Below are positions 1-7,645 of a stretch of DNA of 17,565 nucleotides, one piece after another (positions within the stretch are counted from its first letter, which is position 1; each line of letters begins with the position of its first letter). The notes beneath the pieces were generated by a model. It made no database searches and had not been told where the DNA came from. It worked only from the letters and a program-made list of their open reading frames with translations. The stretch covers positions 1 through 17,565 of the forward strand of contig JBFKQZ010000034.1 of assembly GCA_041627475.1 (NCBI GenBank). The letters are read 5' to 3'. Both the position numbers and the translations under genes were made by a program. The stretch comes from JBFGFG01 sp041627475. Its GTDB lineage: Bacteria > Actinomycetota > Nitriliruptoria > Nitriliruptorales > Nitriliruptoraceae.

Positions 1-195
1 GTCGACAACCTGCTGTCGCTGTGCCGCAGGCATCACCGACGGCTGCACTCGACCTTCTGGCACCCGCACCTCGATGGCGACACGGGGCGCTTCGAGCTGC
101 GCCGGTCGCCGAAGGGCCGCGCGGTGCACACCACCTACCCCCGCGGCACACGACCCACGGCGCAGTCGCCGCCGGAAGTGGTCCCGGCCCGCTGA
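1..195 (+). CDS. HNH endonuclease family protein (13E12/DUF222-type), C-terminal fragment
   Basis: Frame 1 is open from the first base to a TGA at 193-195, giving 64 residues with no start inside the window. It is therefore the 3' end of a gene that begins upstream. It opens with VDNLLSLCRRHHRRLH, which matches the end of the HNH nuclease domain in actinobacterial 13E12/DUF222-type proteins (typically D-N-L-x-x-L-C-x-x-H-H). The Cys and His pair would help form the metal-binding fold. The rest is a polar, Arg- and Pro-rich tail. Such genes are abundant, often multicopy, in actinobacteria and their biological role is poorly defined. It converges on the nitrilase gene, with a hairpin between them. 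Confidence 0.72.
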   Translation, partial: VDNLLSLCRRHHRRLHSTFWHPHLDGDTGRFELRRSPKGRAVHTTYPRGTRPTAQSPPEVVPAR

Positions 196-213
196 CCCCC
201 ACCGTGGTGGGGG
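196..213. terminator. Palindromic hairpin between convergent genes, probable bidirectional terminator
   Basis: Arms CCCCCACC (196-203) and GGTGGGGG (206-213) are perfectly complementary. In practice this is a 7-bp stem with a CGTG tetraloop. It starts on the base after the HNH stop codon and lies 13 bases beyond the nitrilase stop on the other strand. There is no U-tract, as is common for terminators in GC-rich actinobacteria. The function is inferred from position and symmetry. Confidence 0.6.
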
Positions 214-226
214 CTGCGGTGCTGGG

Positions 227-1183
227 TCAGTCGTCGCGGAAGGTGGCGGCCTCGTGGCGGCGGCGGTCGATCTCGACGTGGAAGACGTCCGGGCGGCCGT
301 AGTGGCCGGTCGGGTCGAAGTTCTGCCGGGCGGCACGGACAGCCTCGGTGTCGATCGTGGCGGTGACGAGCAGTTCGTCGGTCGTCGGTTCGATCGCCCA
401 CGTGCCGTCGGGGGCGGCGAGGCACGACCCACCGTCGTACGAGATCGGGCCGTGGGTCTCCTCCGATGCAGCGAGGAGGTCGTAGGCAGGGAAGTCGGTG
501 GGCACGTCCGCGAGCTCGAAGCGGCCACCAGCCGCGAGCGACCACACGCGACCCTCCATCGCGACGAAACGCACCACGTCGCGGGTGAGGCCGCTCGACC
601 CCGGCCAGACGGAGACGTGCAGGTCCTCGCCACCCGCGTACATGGCATGACGGGCCTGCGGCATCCAGTTCTCCCAGCAGTTGAGCCCACCGACGCGCAC
701 ACCGTCGAAGGTGTGCACGCGCAGGCCGTGCCCATCGCCCGGCCCCCAGACGAGCCGCTCCTCGTAGGTCGGACGGAGCTTGCGGTGCGCGCTGACGACG
801 CCGCCGACGGGGTCGATGGCGAGGAGCGTGGCGAACACCGTGCCACTGCCCCCTGTGGTGCTCCGCTCGGTGATGCCCAGGTACGTGAAGACGCCGAGGT
901 CGTTGGCCGCCTCGGTGATGCGCGCGACCTGCGGTCCGTCCACCTCGACGGCGGCGTCCAGGTAGAGCGCGTAGCACCGCTTCTGGAGGTCGTCGTCGAA
1001 CGCGGCCCCGCCGGTGCGCCCCACCCAGTGCGGGTAGCCGGAGAGGAACGTCTCGCCGAACGCCACGAGGTCCACACCCGCGGCGGCCGCCTCCTGCAGC
1101 GTCTCGACGACGATCTCAGTGGTGCCGTCGGGATCGAGCCACCGGCCGTGGATGTTGGCCGCGGCCACCGTGAGCTGTGTCAT
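227..1183 (-). CDS. Nitrilase (carbon-nitrogen hydrolase superfamily)
   Basis: The protein has 318 aa with an ATG start, the usual size for a true nitrilase subunit. The catalytic triad is visible: Glu44 in FGETFLSGYP, Lys135 in HRKLRPTYEERLVWG, and Cys169 in GGLNCWENWMP. The second conserved glutamate (Glu142) follows the Lys. The CWENWMP and PTYEERLVWG blocks are characteristic of branch-1 nitrilases (R-CN + 2 H2O to acid + NH3) rather than amidases or carbamoylases. No signal peptide is seen, so it is cytoplasmic. The enzymes usually assemble into spiral oligomers (family knowledge). The start codon follows the upstream M15 peptidase stop after one base, so it is probably the last gene of that transcript. 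The substrate cannot be read from sequence; a cyanide-active relative is possible. Released ammonia could feed the assimilation genes further along. Confidence 0.9.
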   Translation of the reverse strand: MTQLTVAAANIHGRWLDPDGTTEIVVETLQEAAAAGVDLVAFGETFLSGYPHWVGRTGGAAFDDDLQKRCYALYLDAAVEVDGPQVARITEAANDLGVFTYLGITERSTTGGSGTVFATLLAIDPVGGVVSAHRKLRPTYEERLVWGPGDGHGLRVHTFDGVRVGGLNCWENWMPQARHAMYAGGEDLHVSVWPGSSGLTRDVVRFVAMEGRVWSLAAGGRFELADVPTDFPAYDLLAASEETHGPISYDGGSCLAAPDGTWAIEPTTDELLVTATIDTEAVRAARQNFDPTGHYGRPDVFHVEIDRRRHEAATFRDD

Positions 1184-1184
1184 G

Positions 1185-2144
1185 TCAGTTCCCGTTCGCC
1201 GAGAAGTGCTGCCAGTCCTTGAGCGTGTTCCACCGACCGCCCCAGCCCCAGCCGATGGCGTCGAACGCCGCGACGACGACGTCGCCCTCCCGGATCATGC
1301 CCGGCACGTCGCGGTCACGGTCGAGGTAGGCCGTCGCGTAGGCGGGGAGCACGACCTCACCGGCGTCGGTGACCTTCCAGTACGGGTTGTGGAACGGGTT
1401 GATGTCGATCGCCCGGCCGTACGCGTGCTGCGACCATCGACTGCTGCCCGTGGAGGCGCGGCAGTGGTAGGCGGCGGTGAGGTTGTCGTCGCCGCGACGG
1501 TGGAACTGCGTGAAGTCCTCGTCGTCGAGCAGACCGATCTGTTCGATCGGGAACCGAGCGGCGTGGAGCTGTTCGAAGACGCCGACCAGGTCCTCGGCGA
1601 CGTCACGGTGGAGGATGAGGTCGCCGGTGTGGTGCAGCTCGTCGAAGCCCCAGTACGAGACCGTCACGTAGCGCAGCTCGTCGAGCGTCGTGGGGCAGTC
1701 CTCGCGCCACGTCGAGACGGGCACGATCTCGTCCGGCACCGGCTGGATCGTGGCGACGAAGTCCTCCGTCGGCGGCGGCGCGAGGACGTCGACCGTCCGG
1801 ATGCGGCGGTCGACGTACTCGGGTGGCGGCGGCTGCGGCGCGGGGAAACCCGTCGCCGTGACCTCGAGCAGCCGCTGGCGGTACCAGGCGGGTGGCTCGC
1901 TCGACGACGCCGCCGGCACCCGTGCCGGGACGGGACTGACCGCTGGCGACGGCGAGGCGACTGCAGACGGACTCGGACTCGGGCTCGGAGTGGGCGCCGC
2001 CGGCGATGCCGCCACGGCAGCGGCCGGCGCCGGTGCGGTCTCGCCCGACGACCCGCCGACCGTCGTGTCCCCCACGGCAGGCGCGCACCCGACGGCGAGG
2101 GCCGTGCCCGTCGCAGCAGCCGCGAGGAGGTGGCGGCTGCTCAC
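1185..2144 (-). CDS. M15-family (VanY-like) peptidase lipoprotein
   Basis: The protein has 319 aa and a GTG start that overlaps the upstream Calx-beta stop as GTGA, implying translational coupling. The N-terminus is a short hydrophobic signal ending in LAVGC, so Cys20 is a probable lipidation site, though the n-region carries only one Arg. Residues about 36-85 are an Ala/Pro/Ser-rich linker with S-P repeats that would span the wall. The C-terminal catalytic domain (about 155-319) shows the M15 zinc signature S-x-H-x-x-G-x-A-x-D (SQHAYGRAID), with His240 and Asp247, and the final metal-binding His313 in DWQHFS. These enzymes cut D-Ala-containing peptidoglycan peptides outside the membrane (carboxypeptidase or L-Ala-D-Glu endopeptidase). 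Sequence does not decide which. The position beside a secreted protease and a surface protein supports an envelope role. Confidence 0.85.
   Translation of the reverse strand: MSSRHLLAAAATGTALAVGCAPAVGDTTVGGSSGETAPAPAAAVAASPAAPTPSPSPSPSAVASPSPAVSPVPARVPAASSSEPPAWYRQRLLEVTATGFPAPQPPPPEYVDRRIRTVDVLAPPPTEDFVATIQPVPDEIVPVSTWREDCPTTLDELRYVTVSYWGFDELHHTGDLILHRDVAEDLVGVFEQLHAARFPIEQIGLLDDEDFTQFHRRGDDNLTAAYHCRASTGSSRWSQHAYGRAIDINPFHNPYWKVTDAGEVVLPAYATAYLDRDRDVPGMIREGDVVVAAFDAIGWGWGGRWNTLKDWQHFSANGN
1970..1987. repeat. Short hexamer repeat inside the M15 lipoprotein linker
   Basis: Three near-identical hexamers (GACTCG, GACTCG, GGCTCG) lie head to tail. On the minus strand they encode part of the Ser-Pro run of the lipoprotein's linker. 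Such a tract can change in copy number by slippage, which would alter linker length without a frameshift. It is small and may simply reflect low-complexity coding. Confidence 0.5.
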
Positions 2145-2740
2145 CCCCGGCCGCGCAGCCGGGCGAAGGCACCGGCGCCGATGAGGACCGCGGCGAGCAC
2201 CGCCAGCGCGATGCCCAGCGTGCCGCCCTCGTCCTCGTCGTCCTCCACGTCGCTGCTGCCGTCCGCAGGCTCGTCGCTCGTGGTGTCCTCGCCATCAACG
2301 GCGTCATCGTCGTCGGTCGCCCCGTCGCCCTCGATCGTGACGGTGGCGGGGCCGCTGGTCCCGCTGATGTCCCCGGTCGGGTTCGTCAGCTCCAGCGTGA
2401 ACGACGACCCGGGAGCGGCGTCAGCGAGGATCGTCACGTCGACGGTCTCGACGCGGTCGTCGTTCTCCTCGAACGTGAGCGTCGCGCTGACCGACTCGTA
2501 GTCCTGCCCGGCCGTCGCGCTGCCGTCCACCGTCGCGACGTCGACCGTGCCGGCGCACGTGCCGACCCGGCCCTGCAGTTCGACGACCAGCGAGACGGTG
2601 CCGCTCCCGGGGGACGCGGTCACGTCGGTCTCGACGAATCCCGCGATGTGACAGGCAGCGGCCGCCGGCACCGCCGTGGCGAGCAGCCACGCGGCGGCCA
2701 GGGCGAGCGCGACGAGCGGTGCGGACAGGCGACGTGCCAT
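2141..2740 (-). CDS. Membrane-anchored single Calx-beta domain surface protein
   Basis: The protein has 199 aa with an ATG start. It has a positively charged N-terminus, a hydrophobic signal peptide (about 6-28), and a Calx-beta domain at roughly 32-137. That domain is recognised by DGSATAGQDYESVSATLTF, followed by the strand pattern V-x-V-T-I, then LELTNPTG and a final TVTI. Cys30 and Cys62 could form a disulfide. Residues about 141-171 are an acidic Asp/Glu linker. Residues 174-193 form a transmembrane helix followed by an RLRGRG tail, which is the layout of a cell-surface anchor without an LPXTG motif. Calx-beta domains bind Ca2+ or act as adhesion modules in other proteins; the acidic linker may also bind cations. 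The gene lies 45 bases after the subtilase and overlaps the M15 peptidase. No enzymatic function is evident. Confidence 0.8.
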   Translation of the reverse strand: MARRLSAPLVALALAAAWLLATAVPAAAACHIAGFVETDVTASPGSGTVSLVVELQGRVGTCAGTVDVATVDGSATAGQDYESVSATLTFEENDDRVETVDVTILADAAPGSSFTLELTNPTGDISGTSGPATVTIEGDGATDDDDAVDGEDTTSDEPADGSSDVEDDEDEGGTLGIALAVLAAVLIGAGAFARLRGRG

Positions 2741-2785
2741 GGCGGTCCCGTCAGGAGCGTGGGACGAGCCTAGGCACGCCCGGCG

Positions 2786-4798
2786 TCAGCGGGCGGTGCC
2801 CGTGACCACGAGTGTGTAGTCCTGGTCGGTCCCGTCGCCACGCAGCAGCGCACCGTCGGCCGGGAGCGCGTGGGCACGGACGCGGACGGTCCACGTCCCT
2901 GCCATGGGCGACTCGACGTAGACGTTCTCCAGGACCTCGAGGCGGTCGGCCGTCCCGCCCGGGACCGACCAGCCGTCGTCGAAGACGTTGCCGAGGAGGA
3001 CCGTGCCGTCAGGCGCGACCAGCTCGAGGTCGAGGTCGTTGACGATCGCCGCGTCGGCGGCGGGGTCACCGGCCGGGTCGAGCCAGTCGAGCGTGACCTT
3101 GAGCGGGGTGTCCCCGGCGGCCTCGACGGTGAACTCGTGCACCTCACCGGGGTCGGTCAGGACGTCCCGCAGGTCGCGGATGACGCGGCCCGTCCCGGGA
3201 CGGAAGAGCGCCTCGAGGTCGACACGACCCCAGCCCTCGTGGATGTTGGGGATGTCCGGGAACAGGACGTCGACCGCGGAGTTGACGAGCAGCGCCTTGA
3301 CCAGGGCCGGCGACGGGTCCTCCCCGGCCCCTTGCCCCTCGCGCCACCACTGCGTGACGAGCGCGGCCGCACCGGCCACGTGCGGGGCCGCCATCGACGT
3401 CCCCGAGCAGTAGGAGTACAGGGGGGCGACCGGGTCGGTGACCGGCTCGAAGCACAGGCCACCGCCACCGAGCGACTTGGTCGACCGGACGTTCTCGCCG
3501 GGTGCGGCGACCGTGATGCCGATGCGGCCGTCCTTCGTCGGACCGCGCGACGAGAACGAGGCGAGCTGGCGCGGGTCGCCGACGCCGCCGAGGGCGGGGT
3601 CGGTCGGGCTCTGCAGCGCCGCCACGACGATGATGTTCTTGGCGGCCTTCGGCGCGGTGAGGGTCTGCTCACCCGACCCCGAGTTGCCGGCGGAGAAGAC
3701 CATCGTGAACGGCTGGAGCCCGTCGACCTCGGCCTGGCCGTCACGGACGAGGCTGTCGAGCCGGGCGCCCGAGGCGAGGTAGCCGACCCCGGTCCCCTCG
3801 CCGGACGTCCACGACGCGTTCCAGATGTTCGCACCGAAGTCGATCGCGTCGCTCACCGTCTGCTCGAACAGGGCGACGTGGTCGACGGTCAGGATCCCGC
3901 TGGTCGCGATGATGTTCTGGTTGGTGAGGCCGACCGCCGGTGCGACGCCGACGCCGGGCTCGAAACCGTCCGCGTCGGTGGCCAGCACGTCGGGCACGGT
4001 GGTCCCGGTCCCCCCGACGATGCCGGCGACGTGCGTGCCGTGGCCCGTGCCGTCGACCGGCTCGTCGTGCGGCTCCATGTAGTCCTTGGTCGCCACCACG
4101 TTGAGCTGCGGGTGCTCCTCGTCCACCCCGTCGTCCACGATCGCCACGACGACACCACTGCCGTCCAGCCCGAGCTCGGCGAGCCACTCCTCGTACGTGG
4201 GCGTGTAGACCGGGTCGGGACCGAAGAGGTCGTCGCGGCCGGACGCGACCAGCCGGGCGAGGACGGCGTCGGTGCGCTCCCCCTCCGGCGTGATGGCGGC
4301 GGGTGCCGGCCCGACGTAGGCGACGGCGGGCGACCCGGCCAGGCCCGCGGCGGCCGCGCCGTCGAGGACGGCGACCAGCTCGACCATCCCTGCACTGTCC
4401 GGGACGTCGCTGCTGCCCAGCAGACGACCGCCGAGCTGGGCGACCTGTGCCACGACGCCGTCGAGCGCAATCCTGGTGGTGCGGATCGCCACCGGTCCCA
4501 CGAGCGCCCGGTCGAGGCCGGCGTCCAGCTTCGCACGGGCGTCCACCGGGGTGACGGCGGCCCCTGGGACCGTCGCAGCGACCGGTAGGGCCACCCGGTA
4601 GGTGCGGGCCCCGGTGACGGTGACGGCGGTCGCCCCCGCTGCGGACAGCGCGTCGCGGTCCGCCTGCGTCACGTCGTGCGCGAACGTGACCTCGACGAAC
4701 TCGGTGTCGGACTGGGCGGCGACCGGCGCCGTCACGACCGGTGCGGCAGCGAGACCACCGAGGGCGAGGACGGCGGACAGGGCGAGAACGGTGCGCAC
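2786..4798 (-). CDS. Secreted subtilisin-like serine protease (S8 family) with C-terminal beta-sandwich
   Basis: The protein has 670 aa. The GTG start is supported by a GGAG at 4804-4807, five bases upstream. It has a signal peptide of about 29 residues (hydrophobic core, then APVAAQ). A propeptide-like region of about 30-195 follows, then the S8 catalytic domain. The catalytic residues are Asp222 (VAIVDDGVDEEHP), His253 (GHGTHVAGI), oxyanion Asn372 (FSAGNSG) and Ser468 (SGTSMAAPHVAG). The C-terminal part (about 545-670), with NDLDLELVAPDG and GTWTVRV, resembles the jelly-roll domain of KP-43-like and kexin-like subtilases. The protein is acidic and lysine-poor, which suits an extracellular enzyme and perhaps a saline habitat (inference). 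It lies 95 bases downstream of a sensor kinase, with hairpins between, so it may have its own promoter or be partly read through. Confidence 0.93.
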   Translation of the reverse strand: MRTVLALSAVLALGGLAAAPVVTAPVAAQSDTEFVEVTFAHDVTQADRDALSAAGATAVTVTGARTYRVALPVAATVPGAAVTPVDARAKLDAGLDRALVGPVAIRTTRIALDGVVAQVAQLGGRLLGSSDVPDSAGMVELVAVLDGAAAAGLAGSPAVAYVGPAPAAITPEGERTDAVLARLVASGRDDLFGPDPVYTPTYEEWLAELGLDGSGVVVAIVDDGVDEEHPQLNVVATKDYMEPHDEPVDGTGHGTHVAGIVGGTGTTVPDVLATDADGFEPGVGVAPAVGLTNQNIIATSGILTVDHVALFEQTVSDAIDFGANIWNASWTSGEGTGVGYLASGARLDSLVRDGQAEVDGLQPFTMVFSAGNSGSGEQTLTAPKAAKNIIVVAALQSPTDPALGGVGDPRQLASFSSRGPTKDGRIGITVAAPGENVRSTKSLGGGGLCFEPVTDPVAPLYSYCSGTSMAAPHVAGAAALVTQWWREGQGAGEDPSPALVKALLVNSAVDVLFPDIPNIHEGWGRVDLEALFRPGTGRVIRDLRDVLTDPGEVHEFTVEAAGDTPLKVTLDWLDPAGDPAADAAIVNDLDLELVAPDGTVLLGNVFDDGWSVPGGTADRLEVLENVYVESPMAGTWTVRVRAHALPADGALLRGDGTDQDYTLVVTGTAR

Positions 4799-4803
4799 GG
4801 CAG

Positions 4804-4807
4804 CTCC
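4804..4807 (-). promoter_or_regulatory. Ribosome binding site of the subtilase
   Basis: On the minus strand GGAG sits five bases before the GTG at 4798. It is what fixes this GTG as the start and gives a complete signal peptide. Confidence 0.6.
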
Positions 4808-4838
4808 AGGACAGGCTGCCCGGGGACTTCGACATGGA

Positions 4839-4880
4839 CCGGCACAGCCCCTGCCGGACCGGGCTGGCCGTCCGGCCAGC
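4839..4880 (-). terminator. Two hairpins between the kinase and subtilase genes
   Basis: Two perfect inverted repeats fill much of the 95-base gap. Arms 4863-4869 and 4874-4880 (GCTGGCC/GGCCAGC) enclose a four-base loop. Arms 4839-4844 and 4852-4857 (CCGGCA/TGCCGG) enclose a seven-base loop. Reading the minus strand, the first lies 13 bases after the kinase stop codon. It could end or attenuate transcription before the protease gene. There is no U-tract, so the role is uncertain. Confidence 0.45.
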
Positions 4881-4893
4881 GGGCAGACAGCGG

Positions 4894-6270
4894 TCAGGCC
4901 GTGGGCAGCCGCAGCTGGACCTCGGCACCGCCGGCCGGGTTGGTCCTCGCCGCGTAGGAGCCGCCGTGGGACTCCGCCACCTGTGCGACGATCGACAGTC
5001 CGAGCCCGGAACCCGGGAGCCCGCGGGCCGACGGGGCCCGGTAGAACCGGTCGAAGACGCGCTCGGCATCGCCGTCGGCGAAGCCAGGACCACGGTCGCG
5101 CACCACGACGGCGCCGTCGACGACGGTCACCTCGACCTCGCCACCCCCGTGCTTGACGGCGTTGTCCACCATGTTCGCGACGGCCCGCTCCAGCCGGTCG
5201 CGCTCGGCGACGACCACGGAGTCGTCCGCAACCACCCGGATCGTCGCGTCCGGCGCGAACACGCTGGCGCGATCCACCACGTCGTCCACGACGTCGCGCA
5301 GCGCGACGGGCGTCGGCGCCCGGGCCGGCCGGTCCCCGCGTGCCAGCTCGACGAGCCCGTCCACGAGCCGGCCGAACTCCTCGAGCTGCAGCCGGACGTC
5401 CTGGAGCAGCGCGTCCCGCTCGTGCCCCGGCAGCTCGTCGCCCCGCTGGAGCACCTCGATGTTGGTCCGCAGGCTCGTCAGCGGCGTGCGCAGCTCGTGG
5501 GAGGCGTCGGCCACGAGCTCGCGCTGGGCGTTGCGGGCCCGGTCGAGGCTCGCGAGCATGCCGTTGAAGGCGGTGGCGAGCCGCCCCAGCTCGTCCTCGC
5601 CGGCGACGTCGATGCGGTGGTCGAGGTCCTGCGTCCTGCCGACCTCCTCGGCCGCCTCGGTCAGGCGACGCACCGGCCGCACGGCCCGGTTGGCGACCAG
5701 CGCACCGAGCAGGGCCGCCAGCCCGACACCGAGGAACCCGGTCAGCAGGAGCTGCCGGCGCAGCGCCTCCAGCGACCGCACCTGGGCCGTGAGCGGCACG
5801 GCGAACTGCACGGCGCCGCCGTCATCGACGGCGACCGCGAGGACCCGCACCGGGGTGCCGTCGACCTCCACGGTGCGCCGCAGCGGGCCGTCGACCTCGC
5901 CGGCCGCGAGCGCCCGCGTCTCGTCGTCGACGGGCAGGTCGACCGCCCCGAGCGTGCGCACCGCACCGTCGGTCGTGACCGCCTGGACGACGCCGACGTC
6001 GAACGGGCCGAGGAAGCGGTCGTCGCCACCGCGGGGCACCTGCGACCGGCTCTCGCGGATCTGCTCACGCAGGCGCGGGAGGAGCTCGGCCCGGCGGGTC
6101 GCGTCCGAGGGCGCGAGGGTGAGGATCGTGCGCGCCGCGCTGGTGAGCTCGACGTCGACCTGCTCGGTGAGGCGTCGGGCGGTGGCGCCGTACACGACGA
6201 CCGCGACCACCATCACCGCCACGGCGACGGCCAGGGCGGCGGTGACGGCGATGCGGACCCGCAGGCTCAC
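4894..6270 (-). CDS. HAMP-domain sensor histidine kinase (MprB-like)
   Basis: The protein has 458 aa. The GTG start overlaps the response-regulator stop as GTGA. TM1 is about 7-28, an extracytoplasmic loop about 29-172, TM2 about 173-193, and HAMP about 194-247. The HisKA phosphoacceptor is His258 in ADASHELRTPLTSLRTN. The ATPase domain shows the N-box (NMVDNAVKH, Asn366/Asn370), G1 (DRGPGF), F-box (VFDRFYRA) and G2 (GSGLGLSIV). It would autophosphorylate and pass phosphate to the adjacent regulator. The overall plan resembles actinobacterial MprB/TcrY kinases, which answer envelope stress. The signal sensed here is unknown. The genes downstream encode exported envelope proteins, plausible targets by position only. 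Confidence 0.93.
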   Translation of the reverse strand: MSLRVRIAVTAALAVAVAVMVVAVVVYGATARRLTEQVDVELTSAARTILTLAPSDATRRAELLPRLREQIRESRSQVPRGGDDRFLGPFDVGVVQAVTTDGAVRTLGAVDLPVDDETRALAAGEVDGPLRRTVEVDGTPVRVLAVAVDDGGAVQFAVPLTAQVRSLEALRRQLLLTGFLGVGLAALLGALVANRAVRPVRRLTEAAEEVGRTQDLDHRIDVAGEDELGRLATAFNGMLASLDRARNAQRELVADASHELRTPLTSLRTNIEVLQRGDELPGHERDALLQDVRLQLEEFGRLVDGLVELARGDRPARAPTPVALRDVVDDVVDRASVFAPDATIRVVADDSVVVAERDRLERAVANMVDNAVKHGGGEVEVTVVDGAVVVRDRGPGFADGDAERVFDRFYRAPSARGLPGSGLGLSIVAQVAESHGGSYAARTNPAGGAEVQLRLPTA

Positions 6271-6950
6271 GTCGCCGCCAGCAGCTGGTAGCCGACGCCG
6301 CGCACGGTCTGGATCAGGCGCGGCTCGCCCGCTGCCTCGAGCTTGCGCCGCAGGTAGCCCACGTACACCTCGAGCGCGTTGCTGGAGGTCCCCGAGTCGA
6401 AGCCCCAGACACGGTCGAGGATCACGTCACGCTCCAGGACGACCCGCGGGTTGGCGAGGAAGAGCTCCAGCAGCAGGAACTCGGTGTTGGTCAGCTCGAT
6501 CCGCCGTTCGCCACGGTGGACGAGGCGCGTGGCGGGGTCGAGCGTGACGTCGGCGAACCGCAGGACCTCGTCGGTGGGCTCCTCGCGGGTCGTCCGGCGC
6601 AGCAGCGCCCGCAGCCGCGCCAGCAGCTCCTCGAGGGCGAACGGCTTGACCAGGTAGTCGTCGGCCCCGGCGTCCAACCCGGCGACGCGGTCGTCGACCG
6701 CGTCGCGTGCGGTGAGCATCAGGATCGGGGTGCGGTCCCCGTCGTCGCGCAGCCGCCGCGCCACACCGAGGCCGTCGACGCCGGGCATCGAGACGTCCAG
6801 CACGATCGCGTCCGGCGGCGCGGCGCTCACCTGCGCCAGGGCGTCCAGGCCGTGCTCGGCGAGGGCGACCTCGTAGCCCGAGAGGCGCAGCGCACGGTCG
6901 AGCGCATCACGCACCGCGCGCTCGTCGTCGACGACCAGGATCCTGTTCAT
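6267..6950 (-). CDS. OmpR/PhoB-family response regulator (MprA-like)
   Basis: The protein has 227 aa from the ATG at 6950. The receiver domain (1-115) contains the acidic pair Asp8/Asp9 (ILVVDDE), phosphoacceptor Asp52 (IVLDVSMPGVDG), Thr80 (MLTAR) and Lys102 (YLVKPF). The C-terminal winged helix (about 128-225) shows ELTNTEFLLLELF, VWGFD and TVRGVGYQL, the DNA-binding signature of the OmpR/PhoB family. It overlaps the following kinase gene as GTGA and is certainly its partner. Other in-frame starts exist at 6962 (ATG) and 6995 (a GTG overlapping the HAD stop). I chose 6950 because regulators of this family begin only a few residues before the first beta-strand. No good ribosome site is seen before any of the three. 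Confidence 0.93.
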   Translation of the reverse strand: MNRILVVDDERAVRDALDRALRLSGYEVALAEHGLDALAQVSAAPPDAIVLDVSMPGVDGLGVARRLRDDGDRTPILMLTARDAVDDRVAGLDAGADDYLVKPFALEELLARLRALLRRTTREEPTDEVLRFADVTLDPATRLVHRGERRIELTNTEFLLLELFLANPRVVLERDVILDRVWGFDSGTSSNALEVYVGYLRRKLEAAGEPRLIQTVRGVGYQLLAAT

Positions 6951-6991
6951 GGTGCGCAGCATGCCGTCATCGACTGAGCCGGCGCTGAGAA

Positions 6992-7645
6992 TCACGGCAC
7001 GAGGTGGTGCAGGGCCAGTCGCTCGACGACGAGGTCTGCGTGCGACAGGTCGTGCAGGCCCGCGCCACGGTCGACCGCCACCGTCCACGCACCGGCCGCG
7101 ACGCCGGCCGCCACACCCGCGTGGCTGTCCTCGACCACGGTGGCGCGGCCCAGCTCGCGGCCGGTGGCCCGACGCAGCTGCTCGAGCGCCGAGAGGTACG
7201 GCACGGGCGACGGTTTGTGCTCGGACACGTCCTCGCGCGCGACCCGGACCGCGAAGCGGCCCCGTAGGCCCGGCAGCTCGAGGACGCGGTCGAGGTGCCG
7301 CCGTCCCGACGAGGTCACGACGGCCAGCGGCACGTCGGCGGCCGCCAGCACGTCGAGGACCTCGACGACATCGTCGAACACGAGCGCCGGGTCGTCGAAC
7401 GCCAGCCCGTGCCCGGTCTGCATGCGTCGCTCGTACTCCGCGATCTCGGCGTCCCCCATCCCGTACAGCTCGCGGAAGAGCTCGCGGGTCCGCGGCCACG
7501 GGTGGCCGACCATGCGCGCAAGATCCTCGTCCGTGAGCGCGTGCCCGAGCTCGTCGAGCACACGCCGCATCGCGTCGATCGTGACGGTCTCGCTGTCGAG
7601 CAGCGTGCCGTCGCAGTCGAACAGGACCGCATCGGGGTAGGTCAC
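6992..7645 (-). CDS. HAD-superfamily phosphatase/phosphoglucomutase-like hydrolase (subfamily IA)
   Basis: The protein has 217 aa. The GTG start at 7645 overlaps the stop of the DJ-1-family gene as GTGA. HAD motifs are complete: motif I Asp10/Asp12 in LFDCDGTLLDSE, motif II Thr111/Ser112 in VVTSSGR, motif III Lys144 in SEHKPSP, and motif IV Glu172/Asp173 in VVEDSHAG. The helical cap lies between motifs I and II (about 18-85), typical of beta-phosphoglucomutase-like and small sugar-phosphate phosphatases. It is a cytoplasmic Mg2+-dependent phosphohydrolase or phosphomutase. The substrate is not predictable. It ends the coupled chain that starts with the glutamine synthetase, 41 bases before the response-regulator start. 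Confidence 0.88.
   Translation of the reverse strand: MTYPDAVLFDCDGTLLDSETVTIDAMRRVLDELGHALTDEDLARMVGHPWPRTRELFRELYGMGDAEIAEYERRMQTGHGLAFDDPALVFDDVVEVLDVLAAADVPLAVVTSSGRRHLDRVLELPGLRGRFAVRVAREDVSEHKPSPVPYLSALEQLRRATGRELGRATVVEDSHAGVAAGVAAGAWTVAVDRGAGLHDLSHADLVVERLALHHLVP

Noticed and set aside
2870..4588. 572-codon + strand frame opposite the subtilase
   Set aside because: The opposite strand encodes a complete protease with every catalytic motif; the antisense product has no domain and typical shadow composition.
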